Shown: positions 37,952-46,997, numbered from the stretch's first letter. The stretch: 64,000 nt of DNA from Kiritimatiellia bacterium (GCA_016929905.1 JAFGHX010000032.1:96488-160487), one strand, 5' to 3'. Program-made: numbers and translations. Notes: generated by a model not told the origin, from the sequence alone.

Positions 37952-38434
37952 TTACGGCGCGTTGCCTCTCGGCGGCCTGCCGCCCGCGCCGTAGGTTCCT
38001 TTCTCGCAGGCCAGCACGAAGCTCTCGGCAACGGTCTTCAGGTCTTCCCACTCCCGGCGGATCTTCTCGGCTTCCTTGGGGTCGATTTTGCCGTCATTCT
38101 GGACGCTCATCGAAACGGCATCGAGCAGTTCGGAAAATTCCTTCAGGATCGTCTGTGTGACCTTGAGCATGTCCGCATGGCCGCAATCGCCGCGCGGGTT
38201 TTCCACATAGAACCCGCCGGCGCACTGGCACAGCCAGGCGATCGGGGCGACGTCCCCCGTCAGTTCGTAGACCTTGCGGATGCGGTCCAGCGGGTTGCCG
38301 GCGCCGGCTTCGCCGGCGGCCCCCTTGGGCTGGCACCACTTGTAGACCAGCGAGGCGGACAGATTCAGGTTCCCGGCTACGGCCTTGACGCCCACCGCGC
38401 CGATCGTCTTCTTCAGAACCTCGAACGATTCCAT
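37952..38434 (-). CDS. CII-like (phage regulatory) HTH protein
   Basis: The protein has 160 residues. The N-terminal 85 residues resemble the phage CII/CP76 regulator family: VLKKTIGAVGVKAVAGNL as a helix-turn-helix, LSASLVYKWCQ, then NPLDRIRKVYELTGDVAPI and WLCQCAGGFYVENP. The C-terminal part is predicted helical (KEAEKIRREWEDLKTVAESF) and ends in a glycine-rich tail. AAGGAGA precedes the ATG. The gene lies 33 nt after the phosphopentomutase gene, last in the region-2 run. Chromosomal homologues are common in bacteria with no prophage nearby, and no phage structural gene is seen here. A DNA-binding role is inferred. Confidence 0.75.
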   Translation of the reverse strand: MESFEVLKKTIGAVGVKAVAGNLNLSASLVYKWCQPKGAAGEAGAGNPLDRIRKVYELTGDVAPIAWLCQCAGGFYVENPRGDCGHADMLKVTQTILKEFSELLDAVSMSVQNDGKIDPKEAEKIRREWEDLKTVAESFVLACEKGTYGAGGRPPRGNAP

Positions 38435-38467
38435 TGCTCTCTTCTCCTTTGCCGGTTGTCCGGCGAG

Positions 38468-39670
38468 TCAGGCATCGCGCCTTGTGCGCGAACGATCGAG
38501 AAAGCTCGTGCCGAGCGGCATGGGCGTGATTCCAAAGAACGCGGCGAGCGACTGGGCGACGTCGAAGAATCCCGCGCGCAGCCCCAGAGCCCGGCCGGCC
38601 ATGCCGGCGGCTTGAACGAGCAGGGGCACGAACTCGCGCGTGTGGTCGGTCCCGGTGAAGGTCGGATCGTTTCCGTGATCGGCCGTGATGATGAGCAGAT
38701 CCCCACCCTGCACCGTGCGGCTGAATTGGCCGATGACCGCGTCGGCCTGCTCCAGGCAGGCGGCATAGCCCTGTGGATCGCGCCGGTGCCCGTAGAGGGA
38801 ATCGAAGTCATTCAGATTGGCCAGGATCAGTCCGCCTTCCCGCTGGCGTAGCCGCTCCAGGATCACACGCGCGGAATCGCGGTTGTTGCCGGTGTGGACG
38901 GCCTCGGTGATCCCGCGGCCGGCATAGATGTCTTCGATCTTGCCCACGCCGAGTACCGGCACGCCGGCGTCGGCCAGCGCCTGCAGCACGGTCCGTTCCG
39001 GCGGCGGCAACGAGAAATCGCGCCGGTGCTCCGTTCGCCGAAAGGCGCCCGGCCGGCCGCGGTAGGGCCTGGCAATCACGCGGCCGATGCGATAGGGATC
39101 GCAGAGTTCGCGTGCGACGGCGCAGGCGCGATAGAGTTCCTCGAGCGGAATCGTCTGCTCGTGCGCCGCGATCTGGAAGACGGAATCGGCGCTGGTGTAG
39201 ACGATCCAACTTCCTTCCCGCATCTGGCGGGGCCCGAGTTCCTCGATGATGAGCGTGCCGCTGGCCGCCTTGTTGCCGAGTACGTCGCGCCCGGTCCGCG
39301 CCGCGAATTCGGCGATGAGCTCCGGCGGAAACGAAGGCGGCCCCGGCGGGAAGCGGGCGAACGGGTCCCGGATGAGCAGGCCGGCCAATTCCCAATGTCC
39401 GGTCGTGGTGTCCTTGCCGGCGGACCGCTCCTGCATGACGCCGAAGGCGGCTGCCGGATTCGGGTTCACGGCCACGCCCGAGACGGAAACGGGATGCGGG
39501 AGCAGGCGGCAGAGGTTGCCGAGCCCCATCCGCTCCAGTTCCGGCAGGCGCAGCCCGCCGACGGCCTCGGCGCAGTGCGCCAGAGTATTGGCCCCCTCGT
39601 CTCCGTAGTCGCACGCATCGGGGGCGGCCCCGATGCCGACCGAGTCCAGGATGATGACGACCGCCTTCAT
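38468..39670 (-). CDS. deoB: Phosphopentomutase
   Basis: The protein has 400 residues, the normal length. It belongs to the alkaline-phosphatase superfamily: metal-binding ILDSVGIGAAPDA at the N-terminus (D9), GKDTTTGHWE with the phosphorylated Thr region, a cap domain, and the second metal site ITADHGNDPTFTGTDHTREF near the C-terminus. The enzyme interconverts ribose-1-phosphate or deoxyribose-1-phosphate and the 5-phosphates in nucleoside salvage, in the cytoplasm. The ATG at 39670 overlaps the stop of the LemA-like gene by 4 nt (ATGA), indicating translational coupling; the much longer open frame upstream is an overlap artefact. Confidence 0.95.
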   Translation of the reverse strand: MKAVVIILDSVGIGAAPDACDYGDEGANTLAHCAEAVGGLRLPELERMGLGNLCRLLPHPVSVSGVAVNPNPAAAFGVMQERSAGKDTTTGHWELAGLLIRDPFARFPPGPPSFPPELIAEFAARTGRDVLGNKAASGTLIIEELGPRQMREGSWIVYTSADSVFQIAAHEQTIPLEELYRACAVARELCDPYRIGRVIARPYRGRPGAFRRTEHRRDFSLPPPERTVLQALADAGVPVLGVGKIEDIYAGRGITEAVHTGNNRDSARVILERLRQREGGLILANLNDFDSLYGHRRDPQGYAACLEQADAVIGQFSRTVQGGDLLIITADHGNDPTFTGTDHTREFVPLLVQAAGMAGRALGLRAGFFDVAQSLAAFFGITPMPLGTSFLDRSRTRRDA

Positions 39671-40224
39671 TCCGCGCCCGCGTGCCCGGCCCCTGTTGCG
39701 ACGGGCGCGGGCGGCGGCAGAACGAGGAGCACACGCGGACCCAAATTCATGGTCCGCGCTATGATCCGGTACGGAAACTCCCTCAGCACGCGATTGTACG
39801 CGTCTGTCGCTGCGTTCAGGCGCCGGCCGGCCGCTTCCACCTGCGCCTGTGCCGCCTCCAGGGCTGTCCGGGCGGCCTGAAAGTCCGGATCGGTCCGAAG
39901 CTCGGGCACCTGTGCCGCCGCCGCGAGAAGTTGCCCCTCCACCTCTGCCATCCGGTTCGCGAGGCGGAGCCTGTCGTTGTCGGCCACCGTTGCGGACAAC
40001 ACGCGCCTGCGCAGTTCCGTCAACTCCAAGAGCAGAGGCCGCTGCCCCCTGAGGTGGCGCTGGAGGATCGGGCTCAACCGGCCCAGCGTCTCCTGCTTCT
40101 TGCGCAGCAGGCAGCGCAGGCTGGCGAAGGCCGCCAGCACCGCATTCACCCGCCCGATCAGTCTGTTGTGGCAGGCGCGCAGCGCGATGGCCGCGCCCAA
40201 CATGATCATGCCGGCAATCCACAT
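39667..40224 (-). CDS. LemA-family-like membrane protein
   Basis: The protein has 185 residues. A single N-terminal membrane helix (MWIAGMIMLGAAIALRACHN) is followed by long amphipathic helices. The stretch AATDAYNRVLREFPYRIIA matches the conserved YN...FP element near the end of LemA proteins, and NRLIGRVNAVLAAFASLRC resembles their first cytoplasmic helix. The function of LemA proteins is poorly defined. The ATG at 40224 lies 4 nt after the histidine kinase stop with GGAGGAGG upstream, and the gene end overlaps deoB by 4 nt. The sequence is more divergent than typical LemA, so the family call is moderate. Confidence 0.7.
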   Translation of the reverse strand: MWIAGMIMLGAAIALRACHNRLIGRVNAVLAAFASLRCLLRKKQETLGRLSPILQRHLRGQRPLLLELTELRRRVLSATVADNDRLRLANRMAEVEGQLLAAAAQVPELRTDPDFQAARTALEAAQAQVEAAGRRLNAATDAYNRVLREFPYRIIARTMNLGPRVLLVLPPPAPVATGAGHAGAE

Positions 40225-40228
40225 GGGT

Positions 40229-42208
40229 TCAGGCCTCCTCCTTCCGCAGGGACCTGGCCGGAAGCGTGAACACGAACGTGCTCCCCGCGCCCGGGGCCGA
40301 TTCCACGCGGATGCGCCCGCCATGCCGCTCCACGATCCGCTTGCAGACCGCCAGGCCGATTCCGGTCCCCGGATACTCCTGCTGCGTGTGCAACCGCTGA
40401 AAGATGACGAAGACCCGGTCGACGTACCGCGCGTCTATGCCGATGCCGTTGTCGCGGATCGAGAAAACCCACTCGTCGCCCTCCCGGCGCGCGCCGACGT
40501 GGACCCTGGGCGACTCCGGGCCGTGGAACTTGATGGCGTTCCCGATCAGGTTCTGGAACAACTGGCCGAGCTGCACCTCGTCGGCCATGACGACGGGCAT
40601 CGCCTCGTACGTGATCTCGGCTTTGTTGTCCTCGATCGTCACCTGCAGGTTGGCCAGGGCCTGGGCCAGGACGTCGGCCGTGTTTGTCGGCTCGAACTCC
40701 CGGCCGCGGGTGCCGACGCGCGAGTACTGAAGCAGTCCGTCGATCAGCTTCTGCATGCGGCTGACGCCGTCGACGGCGAACCCGATGAAGTCGTCGGCGC
40801 TGGCGTCGAGCTTGCCCTTGTAGCGCCGCGCCAGCAGCTTGGTGTAGCTGGAAACCATCCGCAGGGGTTCCTGCAGATCGTGCGACGCCACGTAGGCGAA
40901 CTGCTGCAGTTCGGTGTTGGAGCGCTTGAGTTCTTCGGTCGTGCTCTTCAGATCGCGTTCGGCCCGGTGCCGTTCCATCAGTTCGTTCTTCAGCTGTTCG
41001 TTCGCCACCGCCAATTCGCCGGTGCGTTCCTGCACGCGCACCTCGAGCTCGTCATGCGCCTTCTGCAGCAGCTGCTCGGCCTTGCGCCGCTCGGAGACCT
41101 CGGCATCCAGCGTTCGGATCGTGGACTGCAGGTCGCCGGCCATCTTGTTGAAGGAACGGGCCAGATCGCCCAATTCGTCCTTGCCGCGGACATGGGCGCG
41201 CGCGTTGAGGTTCCCGCCGTCGATGGCTTCCGTGGCGCGCACGAGTTCGTCGATCGGCTTGACGATGTGCCGGCTGAGCAACCCGCCGAAAACGAACAGG
41301 AAGATGAGGCACCCGGCCGAGAAGGCGAGCACCTGCGCCTGCATCCGGCCCACCAGCCCGAATGCTTCGGACGCCCTTACGACGACGCCGACCTTCCAGC
41401 CGAGCCCCTCGAACTCGCGATAGCCCTCCATCCGAACGAAACTGCAAACCCATCGGACGCCTTTCGCGTCCTTGTAGTACAGCACGCCCTTGCGCCGGCG
41501 CAGCAGGTCCCGCAACAGCTCGCGCGGCTCGAACCGCTTCAGCACAAGCGATTCTTCCTTGTGCGCGATCACGTGGCCCTGCTCATCCACAATGAACGCG
41601 AACCCCGTGTCGCGGACTCGCTCGCCGTTGGTGATCTCCCAGACGGATTCGATGTTCACCCGCCCGGCCAGCACGCCGGTGACGCCACCGTCCCGGCCCG
41701 GGATCGGCACCGCGACAGTCAGCGTGAGCCAGAACGGCGCGTTCAACGCGCGGTCCGCGGCGATTACCCCCTCCCCCTCCATCGCGCGCAGGAAGGACTT
41801 CTTCCCCTTCCACGAGAACCAGGTCTTGGTCCACGCCTCCGAGTCATGGCCGTATGTCGAAGACGCCATCACGTTGCCGTCCGCGTCGATGAGAACCAGC
41901 CCCCGGAACAGGTCGCCCTCGGCGCGCATCCGGCGCAGTTCTTCCAGGCGGCCGTCGGCATCCAGGTCCGGGTCCTTGAGGCGGGAGCCGGCCAGCAGGC
42001 CCATCAGGCGGCTGCGCGAAGCGTACAGCAGCGTGTCCACCTTCAAAGCGAAATCCCGCGCCTTGTTCAGCAGGTTCTCCTCGACCAGGCTGAGCGTGTT
42101 CTGCCGCACCTGAATGTAGATAAGGCCCAACATCAGGAGCAGGGGCAGAAACACCACCAGCAGGAGAAGCACGTTGATCTTGGCGCTTATGCTAGTTCTT
42201 TGGAACAT
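40229..42208 (-). CDS. Membrane sensor histidine kinase (Cache-like sensor, HAMP, HisKA, HATPase)
   Basis: The protein has 659 residues. TM1 is at 11-33; an extracytoplasmic Cache-like sensor at about 34-285 contains two paired motifs (LVLIDADGNVMASS, FAFIVDEQGHVIAHK); TM2 is at about 292-312; HAMP follows, then a coiled coil, then the phosphoacceptor motif YVASHDLQEPLRMV with H443. The ATPase domain has N box QNLIGNAIKFH, G1 RDNGIGID and G2 GTGIGLA. The kinase core is of the type often seen in phytochrome-like and planctomycete kinases. No response regulator is encoded in the window, so it is an orphan here. The ATG at 42208 overlaps the end of ruvX by 22 nt. Confidence 0.92.
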   Translation of the reverse strand: MFQRTSISAKINVLLLLVVFLPLLLMLGLIYIQVRQNTLSLVEENLLNKARDFALKVDTLLYASRSRLMGLLAGSRLKDPDLDADGRLEELRRMRAEGDLFRGLVLIDADGNVMASSTYGHDSEAWTKTWFSWKGKKSFLRAMEGEGVIAADRALNAPFWLTLTVAVPIPGRDGGVTGVLAGRVNIESVWEITNGERVRDTGFAFIVDEQGHVIAHKEESLVLKRFEPRELLRDLLRRRKGVLYYKDAKGVRWVCSFVRMEGYREFEGLGWKVGVVVRASEAFGLVGRMQAQVLAFSAGCLIFLFVFGGLLSRHIVKPIDELVRATEAIDGGNLNARAHVRGKDELGDLARSFNKMAGDLQSTIRTLDAEVSERRKAEQLLQKAHDELEVRVQERTGELAVANEQLKNELMERHRAERDLKSTTEELKRSNTELQQFAYVASHDLQEPLRMVSSYTKLLARRYKGKLDASADDFIGFAVDGVSRMQKLIDGLLQYSRVGTRGREFEPTNTADVLAQALANLQVTIEDNKAEITYEAMPVVMADEVQLGQLFQNLIGNAIKFHGPESPRVHVGARREGDEWVFSIRDNGIGIDARYVDRVFVIFQRLHTQQEYPGTGIGLAVCKRIVERHGGRIRVESAPGAGSTFVFTLPARSLRKEEA

Positions 42209-42615
42209 CTTGAATCCAGATAGCTCTGCAGCATGATCTGCGCGGCCAGCTTGTCGATCACGCGCTTACGCTTCGCCCGCGACGTACCGGCTTCAATCAG
42301 CACGCGCTCCGCAGCCCGCGTGGTCAGCCGTTCGTCCCAAGTCTCGACCGGGACATCGAGCACCTCTCGCAAGGCGCGCACGAACGCAAGGGTCGTCTCC
42401 GACGCGGGTCCATGCGTCCCGTCAAGGCTCAGCGGCAGCCCCACGACGACCCGCTCGGCGCCCGTCTCCCCGCAAATGCGGCGCACGGCCTCCAGCCCCT
42501 GTTCCCCGCCGCCAGAAGCCACGACACGCAACGGGGTGGCAATCGTCCCGCCCGGATCACTCAGCGCGAATCCCAGCCGCCGTTCCCCGTAATCGACCCC
42601 GAGAATCCTCGGCAT
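42187..42615 (-). CDS. ruvX: Holliday junction resolvase-like RNase H-fold protein RuvX/YqgF
   Basis: The protein has 142 residues, normal for YqgF/RuvX. The RNase H-fold first strand carries ILGVDYGERRLGFALSD with the catalytic Asp. ERVVVGLPLSLDGTHGP is the family phrase for the second strand, and VETWDERLTTRAAERVL carries the conserved DER. The C-terminal region ends IMLQSYLDSR. Family members act as nucleases in rRNA maturation and possibly junction resolution. The SD AGAGGTGAGG precedes the ATG. The coding end overlaps the following histidine kinase. Confidence 0.95.
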   Translation of the reverse strand: MPRILGVDYGERRLGFALSDPGGTIATPLRVVASGGGEQGLEAVRRICGETGAERVVVGLPLSLDGTHGPASETTLAFVRALREVLDVPVETWDERLTTRAAERVLIEAGTSRAKRKRVIDKLAAQIMLQSYLDSRCSKELA

Positions 42616-42801
42616 CCGCCCTCACCTCTGCTAGACGTCCGGCCGGCGCTCTCTGGCACGGCTTTCCCGCCCGGTCCCCAGTCATCCTAGCACGGCGGGC
42701 CCGCACAGGCAAGCGTCCGCAGGCCGCGATCACGGCCGACGCGCGCTCGGCCGCCCTCCCCGTCAACCCTCAACCCTGCATCCACTCCGAGAACCCGGCT
42801 C

Positions 42802-42864
42802 GCGAGGACGCTCGCCCTCCATCTGCACACCCTGTTCCATCAACTGGAGGGTGAGCGTCCTCGC
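42802..42864. repeat. 20-bp inverted repeat element between sppA and ruvX
   Basis: GCGAGGACGCTCGCCCTCCA (42802-42821) pairs with 42845-42864 with a single mismatch, leaving a 23-nt loop. It sits about 35 nt after the sppA stop on the minus strand and could be a terminator-like or mRNA-stabilising structure, but no T-run follows. It resembles the palindromic interspersed elements elsewhere in the window. The rest of the 284-nt gap (42616-42899) shows no gene. Confidence 0.75.
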
Positions 42865-42899
42865 AAGCTGATTATTGGAGCGGGCTCAGCCCCGGCCCC

Positions 42900-43964
42900 T
42901 CAACCATTCCACAAGTACATCACGCGCGTCCGGGGCGCAACGAGAAGCGAGCGTGACGGCAGTCCGAGCCGCGCCCGCATCCGAAAAAGGCTGCCGAACC
43001 CGAACTGTTCCTCGTACTTGATGACCTTGACGCCGTCGACACCGAGCAGTTCACTCGTCTTGCGCACGGCATCCTCCCAGTAGCCGACCTCATCAATAAG
43101 CCCCTGCTCCAGCGCCTTTGTGGCCAGGAACACCTGGCCGTCCGCCAGGCGGCGCACGTCCTCCTCGGTCAGTGCCTTGCGGTTTTCCGCGACCAGCCGG
43201 ACGAACCGCGCGTGCATATCGTCAATGACCCCCTGCAGCAGCGCCCGCTGTTCTTCGGTGAGTTCTTGCAGCGGGTTGAGCAGATCCTTGTTCTTGCCCG
43301 ATTTGACCGTGACGTCCTTGACCCCGAGTTTTTCGCCGAGTTCCTTGAAATTGAGGGAACTGATCAGGACCCCGATCGAGCCCGTCAGGGTTGTAGGGTG
43401 CGCCACGATGTAGTCGGCGGCGACCGCGACGTAGTAGCCGCCGGAAGCCGCGACGTCCTCCAGCAGGGCGACGACTTTCCGGCCTTCGGCGCTGTTCTTG
43501 AAATCGACCAGCGCCTTGTGCAGAACATCGCTGGCGGTGATGCCGCCGCCCGGGCTGTCGACCTCCAGGATAATGGCCTTCACGTCCTTATCCGCCGTCG
43601 CCTTGCGGATCCGCTGCAGAGCCAGTTCCACCACGTCCAGCGACGCGAACGCAAACCCCTGTTCGCCGCGAATGATGGCGCCGCGCAGCGGAATGCGTGC
43701 CACCTTGGTGTCGCCGGCGCCCCAGGACCAGACGGCATCGAGCCGCGGCTCTTCGTCGACGGCCACGTCGCCAAGCCCTTCGCGGTTGCTCATGACGCCG
43801 AGCACGACGAGCAGCACGACTCCTCCCACAACACAAAGCGTCAGCACAAAGGAGAAGAGCAGGAACCAGAAGCACCCGCCGCGTCCTTTCCGGGCCTGCG
43901 GCGCGGCGCCGGGCCGGGGGGGCGGCCCGGATGGGGCGGGAAACACCGGTTCATTCATACTCAT
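42900..43964 (-). CDS. sppA: Signal peptide peptidase SppA (S49 family, single-domain type)
   Basis: The protein has 354 residues. A short proline-rich cytoplasmic N-terminus is followed by one membrane helix at about 31-58. The catalytic Ser is S174 in DVAASGGYYVA, and the general-base Lys is probably K226 in KSGKNKD. The spacing of 52 residues is the same as S147/K199 of the Bacillus enzyme. Other family marks are LEVDSPGGGITASD and LTGSIGVL. The enzyme degrades leftover signal peptides or membrane proteins on the outer face of the inner membrane. The SD GGAG is 8 nt before the ATG at 43964; a second ATG lies at 43958. Confidence 0.93.
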   Translation of the reverse strand: MSMNEPVFPAPSGPPPRPGAAPQARKGRGGCFWFLLFSFVLTLCVVGGVVLLVVLGVMSNREGLGDVAVDEEPRLDAVWSWGAGDTKVARIPLRGAIIRGEQGFAFASLDVVELALQRIRKATADKDVKAIILEVDSPGGGITASDVLHKALVDFKNSAEGRKVVALLEDVAASGGYYVAVAADYIVAHPTTLTGSIGVLISSLNFKELGEKLGVKDVTVKSGKNKDLLNPLQELTEEQRALLQGVIDDMHARFVRLVAENRKALTEEDVRRLADGQVFLATKALEQGLIDEVGYWEDAVRKTSELLGVDGVKVIKYEEQFGFGSLFRMRARLGLPSRSLLVAPRTRVMYLWNG

Positions 43965-44005
43965 GTTCTGTTCTCCATCTGCGGCGCCTGCTGGACGCCT
44001 TGTTA

Positions 44006-44034
44006 GGGTTTCAGGTGTCAGGGTTCAGGTGTCG
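44006..44034 (+). repeat. Short direct repeat (GGGTTCAGGTGTC units)
   Basis: Two near-identical 14-15-nt units, GGGTTTCAGGTGTCA and GGGTTCAGGTGTCG, lie between sppA and yjbQ. They resemble the heptad strings at 13949-14048. Confidence 0.6.
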
Positions 44035-44114
44035 GGTAGCGGCCAGGTGGTGCTTTCGCCGGCACCCGAAACCGGGCGCCCGGCCCAACCCGATCGTCAT
44101 TCGCGCCGGCGGTT

Positions 44115-44501
44115 TCACGTCGTGACCCATACCTGTCTGTTTCGGGGTCCGTCGAACTCACAGAAGTATATCCCCTGCCATGTCCCGAGCTGAAGGCGGC
44201 CGGCCCGCACGGGGACCCGAACGCAAGCGCCCATCAGCGACGCCTTCACGTGGGCGGCTGCGTTCCCCTCACCGTGGCGATAGCCGCCGGCCCAGGGCAC
44301 GATCCGTTCCAGGGCCGTCTCGAGATCCCGAATCACATCGGGATCGGCATTCTCGTTGATCGTGACGCCCGCGGTCGTGTGCGGGACGAATACCGTCACC
44401 GCGCCCGCCTCAAGGCCCAGTTCCGTCGCCGCCCGGCCCACGGCCGCCGTGATGTCGACGAATTCGGTCCGGGCACGTGTTCTGACTTCCAACTGCTTCA
44501 C
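44115..44501 (-). CDS. yjbQ: YjbQ-family protein (UPF0047, secondary thiamine-phosphate synthase-like)
   Basis: The protein has 128 residues, slightly shorter than typical. The family signatures are all present: VPHTTAGVTINENADPDV, HGEGNAAAHVKASLMG and GTWQGIYFCEFDGPR, which together form the trimeric active site with conserved His and Glu. Some family members show low thiamine-phosphate synthase activity; the physiological role is unsettled. Translation appears to begin at a GTG at 44501, with GGAG about 13 nt upstream, 23 nt after the alcohol dehydrogenase stop. Confidence 0.9.
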   Translation of the reverse strand: MKQLEVRTRARTEFVDITAAVGRAATELGLEAGAVTVFVPHTTAGVTINENADPDVIRDLETALERIVPWAGGYRHGEGNAAAHVKASLMGACVRVPVRAGRLQLGTWQGIYFCEFDGPRNRQVWVTT

Positions 44502-44524
44502 GCCCGCGTTGTGCTCCTGTCCCC

Positions 44525-45640
44525 CTATCCCTGCGCGAACAACGGCTGCAACAAGGCGTCCACGTCCCGCTCCGTGACCGGGCGCGGGTTCGCCGCCGTG
44601 GAGCCAGAGGCCAGGACTTCACGCACGATCCTGGCCCGGTCCCGAATAGGCTGGCCGGCGAACGGCGAATCGAGGCCGAATCGGGTCTGGTGCCGTTCAA
44701 TCCATGCCGGAAGATCCTCGCCCAACGCGTCGCAGACGACGCCGTATTTGGCGCCGACCGCCTCCCGGTTGAACGCCACCGCGTGCGGCAGGCACGCGGC
44801 ACAGACCCGCCCGTGCGGCACCCCGTAGATCGAGCCGAGCGGGTGGGCCAGGCCGTGCACGACGCCGAGCCGCGAGGCGGAGAAGGCCACGCCCGTCAAG
44901 AAACTCCCCAGCAACAGGTTGTCCGCCGCGATTCCGTTCCGGGCTTCGAAAACATCCTGGAGATGCCGAGCGATGAGGCACAGGCCCTTGAGCGCGAGTT
45001 GGTCGCTGAGCCAGGACGCCTTCGCGCTCCAGAAGCTTTCCAGCGCCTGTGTGAACGCATCCATGCCGGACTCGGCCGTGACACGCGGGGGCGCCTGCTC
45101 CAGCAGCGCGGGATCCAGGACGACGAGGCGCGCCATGAAAGAGGGGTCGCGAATCGATTTCTTGACGCCGGACTCCGCGTTGGTGAGCACCGCGTTGACG
45201 GTAGCCTCGGCCCCGCTGCCGGCCGTGGTGGGCGCGGCGACGAAAGGGACGCCCGGAGCGCGCAGCGCGCCGCCGCCGTGGTAATAAGCCGGCTCCCGCT
45301 CGGCGTGCATCAGCCCCGCAGCCGCCTTGGCGAGGTCCATCACGCTGCCGCCGCCGACGCCGGCGACCCAGGCCGCGCCCACGGCGCGCGCCTTGGCCCT
45401 CAGCGCGGCGACCTGCGCCAGCGTGGGCTCGCCGCCGGTATGTTCGACCGCTTCCACTTCGAGCCCCGCCGGCCGTCCCGCCAGGATGCGGGACAGCGCC
45501 CCGCTCCTGCGCAGCGATCGGCCGTGCAGCAGGATGCCGCGGCCGCCCAGCGTCGCACAGCCGGGCAGCAGGTCCGCCGCCGCGCCCCGCGCAAACAGGA
45601 CCCTGGCGGGCAGCGCGATTTCCTTGGGAATCGTCAGCAC
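44525..45640 (-). CDS. Iron-containing alcohol dehydrogenase family protein
   Basis: Read from a GTG at 45640 the protein has 371 residues, normal for group III Fe-ADHs. The NAD-binding GVGGGSVMDLAKAAAG, the family phrase PTTAGSGAEATVNAVLTN, and the metal site (SGMDAFTQALE with Asp; HGLAHPLGSIYGVPHG with two His) are all visible. It would reduce an aldehyde or oxidise an alcohol with NAD(P)H; the substrate is unknown. The GTG is chosen because GGAG lies 8 nt before it; the frame stays open upstream into the kinase gene but without homology. It is followed after 23 nt by yjbQ. Confidence 0.9.
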   Translation of the reverse strand: MLTIPKEIALPARVLFARGAAADLLPGCATLGGRGILLHGRSLRRSGALSRILAGRPAGLEVEAVEHTGGEPTLAQVAALRAKARAVGAAWVAGVGGGSVMDLAKAAAGLMHAEREPAYYHGGGALRAPGVPFVAAPTTAGSGAEATVNAVLTNAESGVKKSIRDPSFMARLVVLDPALLEQAPPRVTAESGMDAFTQALESFWSAKASWLSDQLALKGLCLIARHLQDVFEARNGIAADNLLLGSFLTGVAFSASRLGVVHGLAHPLGSIYGVPHGRVCAACLPHAVAFNREAVGAKYGVVCDALGEDLPAWIERHQTRFGLDSPFAGQPIRDRARIVREVLASGSTAANPRPVTERDVDALLQPLFAQG

Positions 45641-45737
45641 CTGTGTAACTCCACGTCCAATTTCGCCCGCAAAAGGCCGCCCCTGGGCCCCGCGCGTTTC
45701 GCGAGGGGCAACGCGCAACGCGGCAAGCGCGTGGCGA

Positions 45738-46997
45738 TCATGCCGCCTTTTCCCGCATGACGGGCATGGTGAAGAAGAACGTGCTGCCCTTCCCCTCCGC
45801 GGACTCGATCCAGATATCGCCGTTGTGCCGTTCCACGATCCGCCGGCAGATCGCCAGCCCGATCCCGGTTCCGGGGAATTCGTCTTCGGTATGCAGCCGC
45901 TGGAAGATGACGAACACCCGCTCGATGTTCTCCTTCGCAATCCCGATCCCGTTGTCCTGCACGGAGAACAGCCATCGGTCCTCCTCGCGCCGCCCGCTCA
46001 CGTGCACGCGCGGCGGCACGTCCGGGCGGTGGAACTTCACGGCGTTCCCGATCAGGTTCTGGAACAGCTGTGCAATCTGGACGTCGTCAGCCATGACGGT
46101 GGGCAACTCGTCGCGGGTGACCTGCGCGCCGCTGTCCTGAATGGAGAGCTGCAGGTTGCCGATCGCGTGATCGAACGCTTCTGTCATGGACAGCGGCGCG
46201 AACTCCTTGCCCCGCGTCGTCACGCGCGAGTACTTCAGCAGCCCGCTGATCAGTTTCTGCATGCGCTCCGCACCCTTGGCGGCAAAGGAGATGTACTCGT
46301 GCGCGCGTTCGTCCAGGCTGCTGCCGTAGCGCCGGTCAAGCAATTTGGTGTAGTTCGCCACCATGCGCAGCGGCTCCTGCAGATCGTGGGAAGCGACGTA
46401 GACAAACTCCTCATGCTCGGAGAGGAAGCGGTGCAGTTTCCCGGTCACGGCCTTGAGCGCCTGCTCCGTGCCGCGCCGTTCCCGCAACTCGTGCTCGATG
46501 CGGTCGTTCAGCTTCTTCAGCTCGGTCGCATGCGCCCGCTCCACACGGCTGAGTTCGTCGCGGGTTTCCTTGGCCCTGGCGTCGAGGTCCGAATACCGCT
46601 CCATCTGCTCGTTCACCCACCGGATCCGGCGCTCGAGCGTCTCGGTCATCGTGTTGAAAGAGTCGACCGCCTCGCCCACTTCGCCCTGGCCCTTGACGGG
46701 GGCGCGCACGCTCAGGTTCCCTTCCGTCAACTCGCCGGTCGCTCCGACAAGCGCGAGCAACGGCCGCCGGACCAGCCGGCGCAGCAGCAGCCGGAGCACA
46801 AAGAGGAACCAGAGGCCTTCCACCAGGAGTACGCCGCCCAGCACGTTACGCAGCGGGAGCACCAGCGGGGGCTGCTGGGCGGGCGCATAACTTGTGACAT
46901 AGTAATAGGCCCCGCCCAACACGACGAGAGACGGGAGGAACACGAGGACCCACAGCAGAAGGACGATCCGGGCGGCTATGCTGGACTTCCTGGCCAT
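45738..46997 (-). CDS. Membrane histidine kinase (two TM, HAMP, HisKA, HATPase)
   Basis: The protein has 419 residues. Two membrane helices (about 10-33 and 51-73) enclose only a short external loop, so there is no large sensor domain. HAMP follows (about 74-126), then a long coiled coil, then YVASHDLQEPLRMV with H204, N box QNLIGNAVKFH, G1 QDNGIGIA and G2 GTGIGLA. The kinase core is closely similar to that of the 40229-42208 kinase, indicating paralogues. No response regulator is nearby. The SD GAGGAG precedes the ATG. The gene starts 34 nt after the cupin gene. Confidence 0.92.
   Translation of the reverse strand: MARKSSIAARIVLLLWVLVFLPSLVVLGGAYYYVTSYAPAQQPPLVLPLRNVLGGVLLVEGLWFLFVLRLLLRRLVRRPLLALVGATGELTEGNLSVRAPVKGQGEVGEAVDSFNTMTETLERRIRWVNEQMERYSDLDARAKETRDELSRVERAHATELKKLNDRIEHELRERRGTEQALKAVTGKLHRFLSEHEEFVYVASHDLQEPLRMVANYTKLLDRRYGSSLDERAHEYISFAAKGAERMQKLISGLLKYSRVTTRGKEFAPLSMTEAFDHAIGNLQLSIQDSGAQVTRDELPTVMADDVQIAQLFQNLIGNAVKFHRPDVPPRVHVSGRREEDRWLFSVQDNGIGIAKENIERVFVIFQRLHTEDEFPGTGIGLAICRRIVERHNGDIWIESAEGKGSTFFFTMPVMREKAA

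Noticed and set aside
43988..44010. GCCTTGTTAGGG near sppA as an integron core site
   Set aside because: The seven-base core does not fit GTTRRRY and there is no partner R box or structured stem.
40229..46997. Complete two-component systems
   Set aside because: Both histidine kinases are clear, but no receiver-domain protein is encoded in the window.
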